A DNA stretch of 64,000 nt from Pseudorhodobacter ferrugineus DSM 5888 (GCF_000420745.1 NZ_ATVN01000006.1:1-64000), one strand, 5' to 3'. Positions 15,219 through 25,273 are shown, counted from the first letter of the stretch. Numbers and translations: made by a program. The notes: generated by a model from the letters alone, not told the origin.

Positions 15219-16550
15219 ATGGCGGGCAATTGGCTTTGGATGACAGCGGCGGATTTGGGGCGCGGGATCGAGGCGGGCAAGATCAATCCGATGGAGCTGA
15301 CCGAGGCGTTTTTGGACTCGATTGAGCAGCACCCCGAGGCCAAACGCATTTATTCGCGCACCACGCCACGCCGCGCGCGGACCATGTCGATGGCGGCGGC
15401 TGACCGTGCCAAGGCGGGGCACCGGATTGGGCTGTTGGACGGTGTGCCGATTTCGTGGAAAGACCTGTTCGATGCGTCGGGAGCCCCGTGTGAGGCAGGA
15501 TCGGCGCTGTTGAAGGGTCGGGTGCCAGAGGTGGACGCCGAGGTGTTGACCACCGCCACCGCGCAAGGGCTGGTCTGTTTGGGTAAAACCCATATGTCGG
15601 AACTGGCGTTTTCGGGGCTGGGGCTGAACCCGATTACCGCCACCCCGCCGAATGTGAATGACCCAGAGGCGGTGCCGGGGGGGTCATCGTCGGGCTGTGC
15701 GGCGTCGGTTGCCTTTGGGCTGGCACCGGCGGCGATTGGGTCAGATACGGGCGGGTCGGTGCGGATACCTGCGGCGTGGAATGACCTTGTGGGGCTGAAA
15801 ACCACGCCGGGGCGGTTGTCATTGCGCGGGGTTGTGCCGCTGTGTGAACGCTATGATACCGTGGGGCCGCTGGCCCGCAGTGTCGAGGATTGCGCGCTGC
15901 TTTTGGCGGCGATGGAGGGCAGCAAACCTGCCGATCTGAATGGGGCCAGCCTGAAAGGCGCGCGGTTGTTGGTGTTGGACACCGTAGCGCTGGATGATCT
16001 GCGCGAGGCGCCGGAACGCGGGTTTGACGGGGCGGTGGATCGTTTGGCCCGTGCCGGAGCCAAGATTGAGATCGGGAAAATTCCCGAGGTAGTGGAGGCG
16101 ATGAGCCTTGCCGCGATCACCTTTACCGCCGAAGCCTATGGCATTTGGGGCAAGCTGATTGAGAGCGCGCCTGAAAAGATGTTCCCGCGCATTCTGGAAC
16201 GGTTCCGGTCGGGGGCGGCGTTTTCGGGGGCCGATTATGTGGCGGCGTGGCGGCGGCTGGAGGAGCTGCGCCTGATTTGGGCGAAAAAAACCGCCGCTTA
16301 TGATGCGGTGATCCTGCCCACAGCGCCGATTTTGCCACCCCATGCGCAGCGGTTGATGGAGGATCACGATTATTACGTCACCGAGAACCTGCTGGCGCTG
16401 CGCAATACGCGGATCGGCAATATGTTTGGCCTGTGCGGCGTGACCTTGCCCACTGGGCAACCATCTTGCGGGATTAGCTTTTTGGCGGCCCCTTGGCAGG
16501 AAGAACGGCTGTTGCGGCTGTGTTCGGCGGCAGAACGGGCGCTGGGTTAG
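15219..16550 (+). CDS. Amidase (amidase-signature family)
   Basis: 443 residues with the Ser-cisSer-Lys triad of the amidase-signature enzymes: GVPISWKD (catalytic Lys, about 77), PGGSSSGCAASVAFG (cis-Ser region) and SDTGGSVRIPA (nucleophile Ser). The family includes GatA, but no gatB or gatC is next to it and the length is below GatA (~490), so a stand-alone amidase acting on small amides is more likely. The ATG at 15219 has AAAAGGTGGG before it; a TTG nine codons earlier is less likely. Monocistronic. Confidence 0.87.
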   Translation: MAGNWLWMTAADLGRGIEAGKINPMELTEAFLDSIEQHPEAKRIYSRTTPRRARTMSMAAADRAKAGHRIGLLDGVPISWKDLFDASGAPCEAGSALLKGRVPEVDAEVLTTATAQGLVCLGKTHMSELAFSGLGLNPITATPPNVNDPEAVPGGSSSGCAASVAFGLAPAAIGSDTGGSVRIPAAWNDLVGLKTTPGRLSLRGVVPLCERYDTVGPLARSVEDCALLLAAMEGSKPADLNGASLKGARLLVLDTVALDDLREAPERGFDGAVDRLARAGAKIEIGKIPEVVEAMSLAAITFTAEAYGIWGKLIESAPEKMFPRILERFRSGAAFSGADYVAAWRRLEELRLIWAKKTAAYDAVILPTAPILPPHAQRLMEDHDYYVTENLLALRNTRIGNMFGLCGVTLPTGQPSCGISFLAAPWQEERLLRLCSAAERALG

Positions 16551-16706
16551 GCCAAACCGCGCTTATGGATAGTGGGGGAGGGACGAAAAAGACACAATCC
16601 CCACCCCCAACTGCACAATATCAAAGCGTTTTTCTGGACCGCGCCGCAATCCCTCGCTATCCTACATCCAAACGGGGCGACATGACCCCGACGAGATGAG
16701 GCAGCA

Positions 16707-17894
16707 ATGGCATTTCCTGAGCGGTTTTCTAACCTGCCAGAATACGCGTTTCCGCGCTTGCGGGCGCTTCTGGATCCAATCCCTGCAGGTGGGACGCCCA
16801 TCGCCATGACCATTGGCGAGCCGCGTCACCCTATGCCCGATTTCGTGGGGCCTGTGTTGGCCGCGAATTTGGACGGCTTTGCGATTTATCCACCCAATGA
16901 CGGCACACCAGAACTGCTGGTAGCGATTGCGGGATGGGTGCAGCGGCGGTACGATGTGACCTTGAACCCCAATCAGATTATGGCGTTGAACGGCACACGC
17001 GAAGGGTTGTTCAATGCGGCCGTTGCCCTGTGCCCGGAAACAAAGGGCGGCAAGCGGCCTGTCATTTTGATGCCGAACCCGTTTTATCAAGTCTATGCCG
17101 TGGCCGCGTTGGCGATGGGCGCCGAACCGGTTTATGTGCCTGCAACGGCGGCCACGGGGCATTTGCCCGATTATGCCAGCCTGCCACGCGACATTCTTGA
17201 CCGCACGGCGCTTGCTTACTTATGTTCGCCCGCCAACCCCCAAGGCGCGGTGGCCAGCACCGATTATTGGGCCGATTTGTTGGCACTGGCTGAAAAGCAT
17301 GATTTCCAAGTGCTGGCCGATGAATGCTATGCCGAGATTTACCGCGACACACCGCCCCCCGGTGTGTTGGCCGTGGCCAAGACCATAGGCGCGGACCCTG
17401 AACGCGCGCTGACGTTTCATTCGCTGTCGAAACGGTCAAACTTGCCCGGCCTGCGGTCTGGCTTTGTGGCGGGGGGGGTGCAGTCGATCACCCGCATCCG
17501 CCAATTGCGGGCCTTTGCAGGTGCGCCGCTGCCGTTGCCGATCCAAAAGGTGTCCGAGGCGGCGTGGAACGACGAGGCGCATGTGACCGCTTCGCGCGCG
17601 CTGTATGTTGAAAAATTCGCCCTTGCCGACCGCATTTTTGACGGGATGCAAGGGTATATGCCACCGCAAGCCGGGTTTTTCCTGTGGCTTCCGGTGCAAG
17701 ATGGCGAAGAGGCCACGGTAAAGCTGTGGCGCGAGACAGGCGTTCGGGTTTTGCCCGGCGCGTATCTGTCGCGCGATGTCGGCGGGGACAACCCCGGCGC
17801 AGGTTATATTCGGGTGGCTTTGGTCGCCCCAAAAGAAGAAACACAGCGCGGGCTGACCCTGCTTCGCGACTGTATTTACGGGCAAGGACGGTAA
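16707..17894 (+). CDS. Class I/II aminotransferase (DapC-like)
   Basis: 395 residues, PLP fold type I. Landmarks: IGEPRHPMP, the YPPNDGTPELLVAIAGW block (about 75-93), NGTREGLF, CSPANPQGAV, the DECYAEIY aspartate that holds the pyridine ring, and FHSLSKRSNLPGLRSGF with the Schiff-base Lys (about 245). Proteins of this type in Rhodobacteraceae are usually annotated as succinyldiaminopimelate aminotransferase (lysine and peptidoglycan precursor pathway). The assignment is by overall resemblance. It precedes ftsK by 3 bp, so they share a transcript. Confidence 0.82.
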   Translation: MAFPERFSNLPEYAFPRLRALLDPIPAGGTPIAMTIGEPRHPMPDFVGPVLAANLDGFAIYPPNDGTPELLVAIAGWVQRRYDVTLNPNQIMALNGTREGLFNAAVALCPETKGGKRPVILMPNPFYQVYAVAALAMGAEPVYVPATAATGHLPDYASLPRDILDRTALAYLCSPANPQGAVASTDYWADLLALAEKHDFQVLADECYAEIYRDTPPPGVLAVAKTIGADPERALTFHSLSKRSNLPGLRSGFVAGGVQSITRIRQLRAFAGAPLPLPIQKVSEAAWNDEAHVTASRALYVEKFALADRIFDGMQGYMPPQAGFFLWLPVQDGEEATVKLWRETGVRVLPGAYLSRDVGGDNPGAGYIRVALVAPKEETQRGLTLLRDCIYGQGR

Positions 17895-17897
17895 AAC

Positions 17898-20800
17898 ATG
17901 GCATCTTATCAGGTCAGACAGCGCGACCCATTGGTGGATCAAAACACCGCAGCAATGCTGGAACGGCGCGGTCGAGAGTTGCTGGGAACAGGCCTTATCG
18001 TGCTGGCCCTGATTTTCGTGGCAATGTTGGGCAGCCATTCGCCGAATGATCCCGGCTGGTTGGTGGCCACGGATGATCCGGTGAACAACGTGCTGGGGCG
18101 GTTCGGCGCATCGGTATCTTCAACTTTGTTCATCATTGGTGGGCTGGGGTCTTGGGGTATTCCGCTGATCCTTGGCGCATGGGGTCTGCGCTATGTTACA
18201 CATCGCGGCGAAGAGCGTGCGATGGGGCGTGTGGTGTTTGCCGTGATCGCAATTGCCTTGGCATCGGTGTTTGCGGCCATTCCAGGCCAAGGCCAAAGCG
18301 GCGCAATCGGTTTGGGCGGTTTGTTTGGTGACACCGTGATGGGCATGATCTTGTCGATCTTGCCACTAAGCGGGGTTGGGTTGCAGCTGCTGTCGCTGAT
18401 CTTTGGTGCGTTTTTGGTTGTGATGGGCCTGTTTGTAATGGGCTTTGACATGCGCGAATTGCAGTCAATCCGCCGTTTTGTGACCCTGTGTGTTGTGTCG
18501 ACCTATGCGACGGTCCTGTCCTTGGCAGGGCAATCTGCGGCAGGTACGGCCCGTGCAGCGCAACTGCTGGCCGATAAAAACCGTGCGCGCCGTGAAGTGG
18601 CGGCAAGTCGGGCACAATATGATGACGTGGTTTATGACGAACCCGTGCAGCCCGCACCCCTGCGGGCCGACCGATCAACGGGCGTGACGGGTGCCAACGG
18701 CTTTGGCCGCCCTGCGTCTTTGCGTCCAAATGGGCGGACCACTGCCCGCGCCGAACCTGAAATCTATGCGGGCCCCGCAGCCATTGCTGCACAAACAGGT
18801 TTTGCAGCGCCACAACTGGTGGCCGAACGTCACCCCGAACGCGCGCATGAAAAAGCGCCGGAAAAGACCGGCCTTTTGGCACGCGTGCCACAAATGATCC
18901 GCCGCGCGGCAACGGGCCATCACCCCGAGGCCGACCGGCCCGCCGTTGAAATGAATCAACCGTCTGAAGACCGTATCAAGGCGCGGATCAATGATGTGAT
19001 CCGGTCGCGGGTGCGCCATACCCCTGCGACGGCACAACCGACAGTGCAAACCGCTGTCCAAGCCGCCCTTGCGCGCCGTGAACCACCCGTTATGGGCCGC
19101 CGCGGCCCTGTGCCGCTGATCGCGACACCGCGCAACCGCCAGTCGATGGGCCTGCCGCCCGAGCCGCCAGTTATGGCAGCGCAGCCAGCGGCATTTGGCC
19201 CCAATATGTCACGCTTGTCGGTCACGTCCGCCAGCCGCCCCAGCCTGCCGCCTGCCCCACCCGTGATGGAATGGGACAACGATTTGGCCGACGACGAAGC
19301 GGGTCTGAGCCAATTCGCCGAGGCCGATTATGACGATTATGCGCCCGAGCCGGAAATCATCCGCGTATCGGCCCCGATGACGCGTTCGATTGCCCCTGAA
19401 CAGCGTCGCATCGTCCAGCCTGCAATGAAAAAACCTGTTACCCCGTCGCGGCAAGCCATTGCCGAGGCGCAGCCACGCCTGAAATTCGAAGACCAGCATG
19501 CCGCCTATGAACTTCCGCCGCTGAACCTGCTTGCCAGTGCCGATACCGTGCAGCGCCACACGTTGGCCGAGGAAGCGCTGGAAGAAAACGCGCGGATGCT
19601 GGAGGCGGTGCTGGATGATTACGGCGTTAAGGGCGAGATTGTCGCCGTGCGCCCCGGCCCTGTGGTCACACAATACGAACTGGAACCTGCACCGGGGCTG
19701 AAGGCCAGCCGTGTGATCGGTTTAGCCGATGATATCGCGCGGTCGATGTCGGCGCTGTCGGCACGGGTTTCCACCGTGCCGGGCCGATCGGTGATTGGTA
19801 TCGAACTGCCGAATTCATGGCGTGAAAAGGTTGTGCTGCGCGAAATTCTGGCGGCGCGCGATTTTGGCGACAGCTCGATGCGCCTGCCGCTGGCGCTGGG
19901 CAAGGATATCGCCGGCGAACCCATCGTGGCCAACCTTGCCAAAATGCCCCACCTTTTGATCGCGGGGACCACAGGTTCGGGCAAATCGGTGGCGATCAAC
20001 ACGATGATCTTGTCGCTGCTTTATAAACTGTCGCCCGAAGAATGTCGCCTGATTATGATTGACCCCAAGATGCTGGAACTGTCGGTTTATGACGGCATTC
20101 CGCACCTGCTCTCGCCCGTTGTGACCGACCCCAAAAAGGCCGTGATCGCGTTGAAATGGACCGTGGGCGAGATGGAAGAGCGCTATCGCAAAATGTCCAA
20201 GATGGGCGTGCGTAATATCGAAGGCTATAACGGCAAGGTGCGCGAAGCCTTGGCCAAAGGCGAGATGTTCAAGCGCACCATCCAGACCGGATTTGACGAA
20301 GACACCGGCGAGCCGGTGTTTGAAACTGAAATGGATACGCCCGTATCGCTGCCCTATATCGTGGTGGTGGTCGACGAGATGGCCGACCTGATGATGGTGG
20401 CGGGCAAAGAGATAGAAGCCTGTATTCAGCGACTTGCCCAAATGGCACGTGCCTCGGGTATTCACCTGATCATGGCCACACAGCGCCCGTCTGTGGACGT
20501 AATCACGGGCACGATCAAGGCGAACTTCCCCACGCGGATTTCGTTCCAAGTGACGTCGAAAATCGACAGTCGCACCATTTTGGGTGAAATGGGGGCGGAA
20601 CAACTGCTGGGCATGGGTGACATGCTGTATATGGCTGGAGGCGCCAAAATCACCCGTATTCACGGGCCGTTCGTGTCGGATGAAGAGGTTGAGGAAGTGG
20701 TCAACCACCTGAAATCCTTTGGCCCGCCCGCCTATATGTCAGGCGTGGTCGAAGGCGTGGACGAGGACAAGGAAAGCGATATCGACCTTGTTCTGGGCCT

Positions 20801-21011
20801 TGGGTCGGGCGACAGCAGCGAGAACGAACTGTATGACCAAGCGGTCGCCGTGGTGGCGAAAGACCGCAAATGTTCCACGTCCTACATCCAGCGCAAACTG
20901 GGGATCGGCTATAACAAAGCCGCGAAACTGGTTGAGCAGATGGAAGAAAACCACGTCATCACATCGGCTAACCATGTTGGAAAACGTGAGATTTTGCTGC
21001 CGGAACATTAA
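17898..21011 (+). CDS. ftsK: DNA translocase FtsK
   Basis: 1037 residues. Four to five N-terminal membrane helices (about 30-190) anchor it at the septum. A long Pro/Ala/Arg-rich linker (about 215-560) follows, with repeated PPVM-type motifs, and then the motor: [21 protein letters not shown] (Walker A), [13 protein letters not shown] (Walker B) and [16 protein letters not shown]. The C-terminal winged-helix gamma domain ([25 protein letters not shown]) reads KOPS sequences. It pumps chromosome ends toward dif at division. Length lies between short SpoIIIE and the 1329-residue E. coli FtsK, the difference being the linker. Confidence 0.95.
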   Translation: MASYQVRQRDPLVDQNTAAMLERRGRELLGTGLIVLALIFVAMLGSHSPNDPGWLVATDDPVNNVLGRFGASVSSTLFIIGGLGSWGIPLILGAWGLRYVTHRGEERAMGRVVFAVIAIALASVFAAIPGQGQSGAIGLGGLFGDTVMGMILSILPLSGVGLQLLSLIFGAFLVVMGLFVMGFDMRELQSIRRFVTLCVVSTYATVLSLAGQSAAGTARAAQLLADKNRARREVAASRAQYDDVVYDEPVQPAPLRADRSTGVTGANGFGRPASLRPNGRTTARAEPEIYAGPAAIAAQTGFAAPQLVAERHPERAHEKAPEKTGLLARVPQMIRRAATGHHPEADRPAVEMNQPSEDRIKARINDVIRSRVRHTPATAQPTVQTAVQAALARREPPVMGRRGPVPLIATPRNRQSMGLPPEPPVMAAQPAAFGPNMSRLSVTSASRPSLPPAPPVMEWDNDLADDEAGLSQFAEADYDDYAPEPEIIRVSAPMTRSIAPEQRRIVQPAMKKPVTPSRQAIAEAQPRLKFEDQHAAYELPPLNLLASADTVQRHTLAEEALEENARMLEAVLDDYGVKGEIVAVRPGPVVTQYELEPAPGLKASRVIGLADDIARSMSALSARVSTVPGRSVIGIELPNSWREKVVLREILAARDFGDSSMRLPLALGKDIAGEPIVANLAKMPHLLIAGTTGSGKSVAINTMILSLLYKLSPEECRLIMIDPKMLELSVYDGIPHLLSPVVTDPKKAVIALKWTVGEMEERYRKMSKMGVRNIEGYNGKVREALAKGEMFKRTIQTGFDEDTGEPVFETEMDTPVSLPYIVVVVDEMADLMMVAGKEIEACIQRLAQMARASGIHLIMATQRPSVDVITGTIKANFPTRISFQVTSKIDSRTILGEMGAEQLLGMGDMLYMAGGAKITRIHGPFVSDEEVEEVVNHLKSFGPPAYMSGVVEGVDEDKESDIDLVLGLGSGDSSENELYDQAVAVVAKDRKCSTSYIQRKLGIGYNKAAKLVEQMEENHVITSANHVGKREILLPEH

Positions 21012-21024
21012 GTGGCCTAAGGGT

Positions 21025-21086
21025 AGTGGTGGGTTAGCACCCACCCTACACATCGGGGGTAGGGTGGGTGACAACCCACCGCCACT
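21025..21086. repeat. Long inverted repeat between ftsK and lolA
   Basis: Left arm (21025-21049) and right arm (21059-21086) match over about 22 bases when one is reversed: GGTGGGTT near the outside and ACCCACCCTAC at the inside. They would fold into a GC-rich stem with a nine-base loop. It is 13 bases behind the ftsK stop. The GTAGGGTGGGT core resembles widely dispersed REP-like sequences. A terminator or mRNA-stabilising role is possible; no T-run follows. Confidence 0.55.
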
Positions 21087-21229
21087 CCCTCCCCTGCCCC
21101 GTGATCGCCATGTCTGTTCTTGGCAGGGAACCGCTCACATCCTTGTGTCGCATGTTGCAAAGGGGGTGCACCCCACCGCCACCGCCCTTATATGAAAGGT
21201 ATCAGGCTTAATGAGTGGGAACCACCAAA

Positions 21230-21850
21230 ATGAATCGCAGATCCTTTATCCGGTCGCTTGGCCTGCCATTTGCGGCGATGGCGTTGCTGACGGCACTGGC
21301 AATCCCTGCCGCCGCCGAGAAAATCTCGCTGAAAGAGATCTCTCGCTATTTGAACGGACTGACCACGGCACAGGCAGAATTTACCCAAATCAACGCAGAC
21401 GGGTCAATTTCCACCGGCACGCTGTATATTCAGCGCCCCGGCCGCGCACGGTTTGAATATAACCCGCCAGATAAAAACCTTGTGCTGGCAAGCAGCGGCA
21501 CGGTCGCGATTTTTGACGCAAAATCCAATCAACCGCCCGAACAATACCCCCTGTCGCGCACGCCTTTGTCGATTATTCTGGCCAATAACGTCGATTTGGG
21601 GCGGGCCAAAATGGTTGTCGGCCACAGCGTTGATGGCAACACCACGCGAGTGCGCGCCCAAGACCCCGAACATCCGGAATACGGGTCGATCGAAATGGTC
21701 TTTACCAGTGGCCCAACCGAACTCCGCCAATGGGTGATCCGCGATGACAGCGGCGGCGAGACAACGGTGATTTTGGGTGAAATGCAAAAGGGTGGCCGAT
21801 TGAAAGCGGCCTTGTTTAACATCGGCATTACAATCGAACAGCGCAAGTAA
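21230..21850 (+). CDS. lolA: LolA-type outer-membrane lipoprotein carrier
   Basis: 206 residues with a signal peptide (RRSFIRSLGLPFAAMALLTALAIPAAA). The mature part shows the LolA half-barrel: TTAQAEFTQINADGSISTG near the start, LYIQRPGRARFEYNPPDKNLVLASSG, then FDAKSNQPPEQYPLSRTPLSIIL and the beta-strands at the end. In the periplasm it carries lipoproteins from LolCDE to the outer membrane. The ATG at 21230 is preferred over a GTG five codons upstream because the twin-Arg-bearing n-region starts there. A perfect terminator follows at 21878. Confidence 0.88.
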   Translation: MNRRSFIRSLGLPFAAMALLTALAIPAAAEKISLKEISRYLNGLTTAQAEFTQINADGSISTGTLYIQRPGRARFEYNPPDKNLVLASSGTVAIFDAKSNQPPEQYPLSRTPLSIILANNVDLGRAKMVVGHSVDGNTTRVRAQDPEHPEYGSIEMVFTSGPTELRQWVIRDDSGGETTVILGEMQKGGRLKAALFNIGITIEQRK

Positions 21851-21877
21851 CTGCGCCCAGCCAATGCTGGATGTCAA

Positions 21878-21904
21878 AACGGGGGCCATTGGCCCCCGTT
21901 CGTT
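21878..21904 (+). terminator. Rho-independent terminator of lolA
   Basis: AACGGGGGCC-ATT-GGCCCCCGTT (21878-21900) gives a 10-bp perfect stem with a three-base loop, followed by CGTTTG. It sits in the convergent space between lolA and the lipoprotein gene and may serve both strands. Confidence 0.75.
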
Positions 21905-21922
21905 TGTCAAAGTAACGCCGCT

Positions 21923-22504
21923 TTACCGACGACACCCTTCAAGCTGCCCACGATACATTTCGGCGCGGTCCGCCACTTTTTGCGACACGACCAGCAGCCA
22001 CGGCTTGTCATTATAACTGCCGCGCGCATAGCCCGTGCGCCCTTCGTGATAGGCCAGATAGTGGCCGCGTGCATCCCATTTGGAAATGCCCAACCCCTTT
22101 TCAGTCTGATCCATATACCAGCCCATAAAGTCGGTCGCATCGGCGATACGGTCACGGCGGGCCGACCCGCGGCGCTCTTCGCGCTGGTATTCTTCCCATG
22201 TGCCATCCAGCGCTTGGCTATACCCATAAGCCGAGCTTTGGCGGCCCACAGGAATAATCCCCAGCATATAGTTATGCGGGGTTTTCGCATCACCAATGAA
22301 TTTTGATTCCTGATAGATGGTCGCCATCTGCACGTGAACGGGAATGCCCCATTTCCGCTCGGTCGCCTTCATCGCATTATAATATTGCGGACGTTCGCGT
22401 ACGATGCTGCACGCGCTGTCCAAATCACGGGGCGCCGAAAAATTACCGCCGCCGCAAGACCCTAGCAACAGCATTACCATCGACGCGCGGAGAAACCTGC
22501 TCAT
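21923..22504 (-). CDS. Lytic-transglycosylase-like (SLT) lipoprotein
   Basis: 193 residues with a lipoprotein signal (MSRFLRASMVMLLLGSC, acylated Cys17) and a compact SLT-type domain. The likely catalytic glutamate is in TIYQESKFIGDA (about 72), and the YGYSQALDGTWEEYQR block follows the usual G-x-x-Q helix; HYLAYHEGRTGYARGSY closes the domain. It should cut glycan strands of peptidoglycan at the outer membrane. The domain resembles small transglycosylase-like proteins and activity is inferred. Separated by 75 bp from the AEC carrier upstream. Confidence 0.82.
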   Translation of the reverse strand: MSRFLRASMVMLLLGSCGGGNFSAPRDLDSACSIVRERPQYYNAMKATERKWGIPVHVQMATIYQESKFIGDAKTPHNYMLGIIPVGRQSSAYGYSQALDGTWEEYQREERRGSARRDRIADATDFMGWYMDQTEKGLGISKWDARGHYLAYHEGRTGYARGSYNDKPWLLVVSQKVADRAEMYRGQLEGCRR

Positions 22505-22579
22505 ATGCCCCTCGCACATTATTATTTTGGAGTAACATAGGGCAAAACGCGCAAAAGGGAAATGGGGCAGCGCATAACG

Positions 22580-23461
22580 TCAGATCAGAAAAGCGAGAGT
22601 AAGCGGCAATGTCACAACTGACAGGAGCGTGGACACAATCACCATCCCCGCGACCGCATCGCCATCGGCCCCGTATTTGCTGGCCAGCATATAGGTTGTC
22701 ACCGCAACCGGCGTGCTGACCTGCAAAATCAGCACCGCCAAGGCCACAGGTTCCAGCGCAAAGACCTGCCCAACGGCCACGCCAATACACACGCAAATCA
22801 CCACCCGCAGCAGCGACAGCCAAACCGCCTGCCCCAACTTGCCCGGCTGCAACCGCGCGACCGCCACGCCCAACGTGATCAGCATCAGCGGGATCGCCAT
22901 TTGCCCGATCAGGTCCAGACTGTTGGTCAGCCAAAGGGGCGTGTGCCAGCCTTGCCACAAAAACAACGCGCCCAACAGCGTACCCGCGACCAAGGGTTCC
23001 TTGAACACCCGCAGGGGCGACCCGCCCTGGCTGACCAGCCACACGCCAAAGGTGAACCCCCACACCCCCGCAACGGCAAAGATCACCACTGCATAGCCCA
23101 AGCCCGCCTGCCCGAACGCAAACAGTGCAAGCGGCAGGCCAAGGTTACCGGTATTGCCAAAGATCAACGGCGACAAATACGTCCGCCGCTCCAGCCCCAA
23201 CACCTTTGTGGTGCCCCAAAACACCGCCGTCAGCAGGCCGTAGGCGGTGATCGCGGCGAACAATGTGTCGGCCAGCGCCGAGCGGTCCAACTCCGTTTTC
23301 ATCAGCGCGGTAAATATCAGGCACGGAGTCGCCAGCGTCATCGCCAAACGGGTCACAAATTCCATCCGGTATTCAAACCCAGCCTTGACCCACGCAAAGC
23401 CTATACCCGCCAAAATGCCAACGGGCGCAACGATTTGTAGAACTGTAAGGACAAGGTTCAC
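22580..23461 (-). CDS. AEC (auxin efflux carrier) family transporter
   Basis: 293 residues, about ten hydrophobic helices in two five-helix halves: VLQIVAPVGILAGIGFAWVK at the start, FGNTGNLGLPLALFAFG (family-typical N-G-N-x-G-x-P motif, about 100-116), and VALAVLILQVSTPVAVTTYMLASKYG near the end. Bacterial members move malonate, malate and other organic anions; the substrate here is unknown. It is monocistronic and divergent from hspQ. Confidence 0.85.
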   Translation of the reverse strand: MNLVLTVLQIVAPVGILAGIGFAWVKAGFEYRMEFVTRLAMTLATPCLIFTALMKTELDRSALADTLFAAITAYGLLTAVFWGTTKVLGLERRTYLSPLIFGNTGNLGLPLALFAFGQAGLGYAVVIFAVAGVWGFTFGVWLVSQGGSPLRVFKEPLVAGTLLGALFLWQGWHTPLWLTNSLDLIGQMAIPLMLITLGVAVARLQPGKLGQAVWLSLLRVVICVCIGVAVGQVFALEPVALAVLILQVSTPVAVTTYMLASKYGADGDAVAGMVIVSTLLSVVTLPLTLAFLI

Positions 23462-23544
23462 AGACTGTTTCCTTAATTTTCTGACTGGCCGGTAGACAAG
23501 ACCCCCGCATCGGGATTAGTAACCACAGTCAGAGGATGGGTGAA

Positions 23545-23871
23545 ATGCTTAAAACACGCGCGAAATATCATTTGGGCCAAGTGCTGCGCCACCGCAAACA
23601 TCCCTTTCGGGGTGTGGTGTTTGATGTTGATGCGATGTTCTCCAATACCGACGAATGGTATGAAAACATCCCCGAAGACAGCCGCCCGAAGAAGGACCAG
23701 CCCTTTTATCACTTGCTGGCCGAAAACGACCAAAGCTATTACGTCGCCTATGTGTCGGAACAAAACCTGATGCCGGATGAAACGGGCGAACCCGTGGACC
23801 ATCCCGATCTGTCCGACCTGTTTGGCGACTTTGAAGACGGGCGCTACCCGTTGCAATTTCAGCTGAACTAA
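23545..23871 (+). CDS. hspQ: Heat-shock protein HspQ
   Basis: 108 residues (111 with the upstream ATG). The HspQ/YccV fold is clear: AKYHLGQVLRHRKHPFRGVVFDVD at the start, SNTDEWYENIPEDSRPKKDQPFYHLLAEN and YVAYVSEQNLMPDETGEPVDHPD in the middle. HspQ binds hemimethylated DNA in some bacteria and is a specificity-enhancing factor and substrate of Lon. I chose the ATG at 23545 because GAGG stands nine bases upstream, whereas that GAGG abuts the ATG at 23536. The 3' end overlaps the convergent WYL regulator by 4 bp. A heat-shock promoter is not obvious. Confidence 0.9.
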   Translation: MLKTRAKYHLGQVLRHRKHPFRGVVFDVDAMFSNTDEWYENIPEDSRPKKDQPFYHLLAENDQSYYVAYVSEQNLMPDETGEPVDHPDLSDLFGDFEDGRYPLQFQLN

Positions 23872-24590
23872 GGGTCAGGCGCGCCCAATGCACCGCGCCG
23901 TGCTTGCCCCTCGCGGCGCATCTCTTGCAAAAACTCCCTTAGCAATGGCACCCGACGCGGGCGGAACGATGTGTCGGTAAGGGTGGCATCTGCAATCTGG
24001 TGCAGCTGAAACTTGCGGAACCCTTGGCGCAGGCAACACCACGCCAGCACCATCAACGTCCGGTCCAAGAACACCACCGACAAAGGCCAGATCCGCCGCA
24101 CCGACTGCGCGCCTGCCTTGTCGGTATAGGAAATATCAACCGCCACCTCATCCCAACAGGCTTGCCGGATCAGCGCCAATGCGGCAGGCGCAGGCGGGCG
24201 GCGTTCAAAGCGGTAGGTTTGCTGCACCGCATGCACGGCTTGGCGTTGTACCCGTTCGGGCAGGGTCGCGGTGATCTTGGCCAACGCCGCCTCGGCGGCC
24301 TGCGCCAATTCAGGATCGCCCGCCATCCGCACCTCGGACAGGCCCAGCACCAGCGCCTCTACCTCTAGCCGCGTGAACATTTGCGGCGGCAAAGCGGGGT
24401 CTTCGGTCAGGGTGTAACCATAGCCCGCCGCACCATCTATCAACGCACCCCCCGCCCGCAAGGTTTCAATGTCGCGGTAGAGCGTGCGTTCCGACACCTC
24501 GGTTTCCATGGCCAAACGCGCGGCTGTTACCGGCTGCGGCAAACGGCGCAGGGCATCAAGCAAGCGGAACAAGCGATCGGAACGGGCCAT
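23868..24590 (-). CDS. WYL-domain transcriptional regulator (YafY-type)
   Basis: 240 residues: an N-terminal winged helix-turn-helix (RLFRLLDALRRLPQPVTAARLAMETEVSERTLYRDIETLRAGG, about 5-47) and a C-terminal WYL-type ligand-sensing domain (about 140-205, VDISYTDKAGAQ ... WPLSVVFLDRTLMVLAWCCLRQGFRKFQLHQI). It is divergently transcribed from a glutathione S-transferase gene with only 70 bp between starts, and a palindrome lies between them. Control of that neighbour and of itself is the simplest reading. The inducer is unknown. Confidence 0.88.
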   Translation of the reverse strand: MARSDRLFRLLDALRRLPQPVTAARLAMETEVSERTLYRDIETLRAGGALIDGAAGYGYTLTEDPALPPQMFTRLEVEALVLGLSEVRMAGDPELAQAAEAALAKITATLPERVQRQAVHAVQQTYRFERRPPAPAALALIRQACWDEVAVDISYTDKAGAQSVRRIWPLSVVFLDRTLMVLAWCCLRQGFRKFQLHQIADATLTDTSFRPRRVPLLREFLQEMRREGQARRGALGAPDP

Positions 24591-24606
24591 AGCATACTGA
24601 CAGTTT

Positions 24607-24635
24607 TTGACAGGATGGTTTTGCTATACCATCCT
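24607..24635. promoter_or_regulatory. Candidate operator between the WYL regulator and GST
   Basis: AGGATGGT-N8-ACCATCCT (24612-24619 and 24628-24635) is a perfect 8-bp inverted repeat with a spacing of about two helical turns. It overlaps TTGACA at 24607-24612, which could be the -35 of the transferase promoter, though no good -10 is seen at the right distance. Placement between divergent starts fits binding by the WYL regulator. Confidence 0.5.
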
Positions 24636-24660
24636 CATAACAAACCGCAAAGGATATCCC

Positions 24661-25254
24661 ATGCTTACCCTGTACCACGCCGCCCCCTCCCGTTCGTCGC
24701 GGGTCATCACCTTGATCGACGAGATGGGGATTGGTGACAAGATCACCGTCAAGCACGTCAACATCCCCCGCCGTGATGGGACCGGCGCGCGCGACCCGTC
24801 AAACCCGCACCCCGAGGGCAAGGTGCCGCTGCTGGACCATGATGGCACCCTGATTTCTGAAACCGGCGCGATCATGCTCTATTTGCTGGAACTGTTCCCC
24901 AACAGCCTTGCGCCCAAACCCGGCGACCCGAAGCGTGGCGAATTCCTGACGTGGATGTATTGGTACGGGTCGGTGATGGAACCCGTTATCGTGTTTGCCG
25001 CATTAGAGATGAACCATCCTGGCCTTGCCTCGACATTTCGCGATCATGCAGCGGCAGTGGCGCGTATTCGTGCAGCGTTGGAAAAGGGGCCATGGCTGAT
25101 GGGCGATACCTATACCGCCGCCGATCTGCTGGTGCATTCACCCTATGCGTGGTTTGCCGAAATGTTGCCAGATGACCCGCTGATCAAAGATTGGGTTGCG
25201 CGTTGCATGGCCCGCCCCGCCAACCTGCGCACCAAGGCGCTGGACGCTGGCTAA
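24661..25254 (+). CDS. Glutathione S-transferase family protein
   Basis: 197 residues. N-terminal thioredoxin-like domain (MLTLYHAAPSRSSRVITLIDE; the Ser-rich SRSSR is the glutathione-activating site; then GKVPLLDHDGTLISETGAIMLYL with the cis-Pro and the SE/SETGA glutathione-binding motif). The C-terminal all-helical domain has the YTAADLLVHSPYAWFAEM helix. AAGGATATCCC precedes the ATG. It is divergent from the WYL regulator, so it may be an inducible detoxification enzyme; the substrate cannot be told. Confidence 0.88.
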   Translation: MLTLYHAAPSRSSRVITLIDEMGIGDKITVKHVNIPRRDGTGARDPSNPHPEGKVPLLDHDGTLISETGAIMLYLLELFPNSLAPKPGDPKRGEFLTWMYWYGSVMEPVIVFAALEMNHPGLASTFRDHAAAVARIRAALEKGPWLMGDTYTAADLLVHSPYAWFAEMLPDDPLIKDWVARCMARPANLRTKALDAG

Positions 25255-25273
25255 ACCCCTAACTGGCCCCCAA

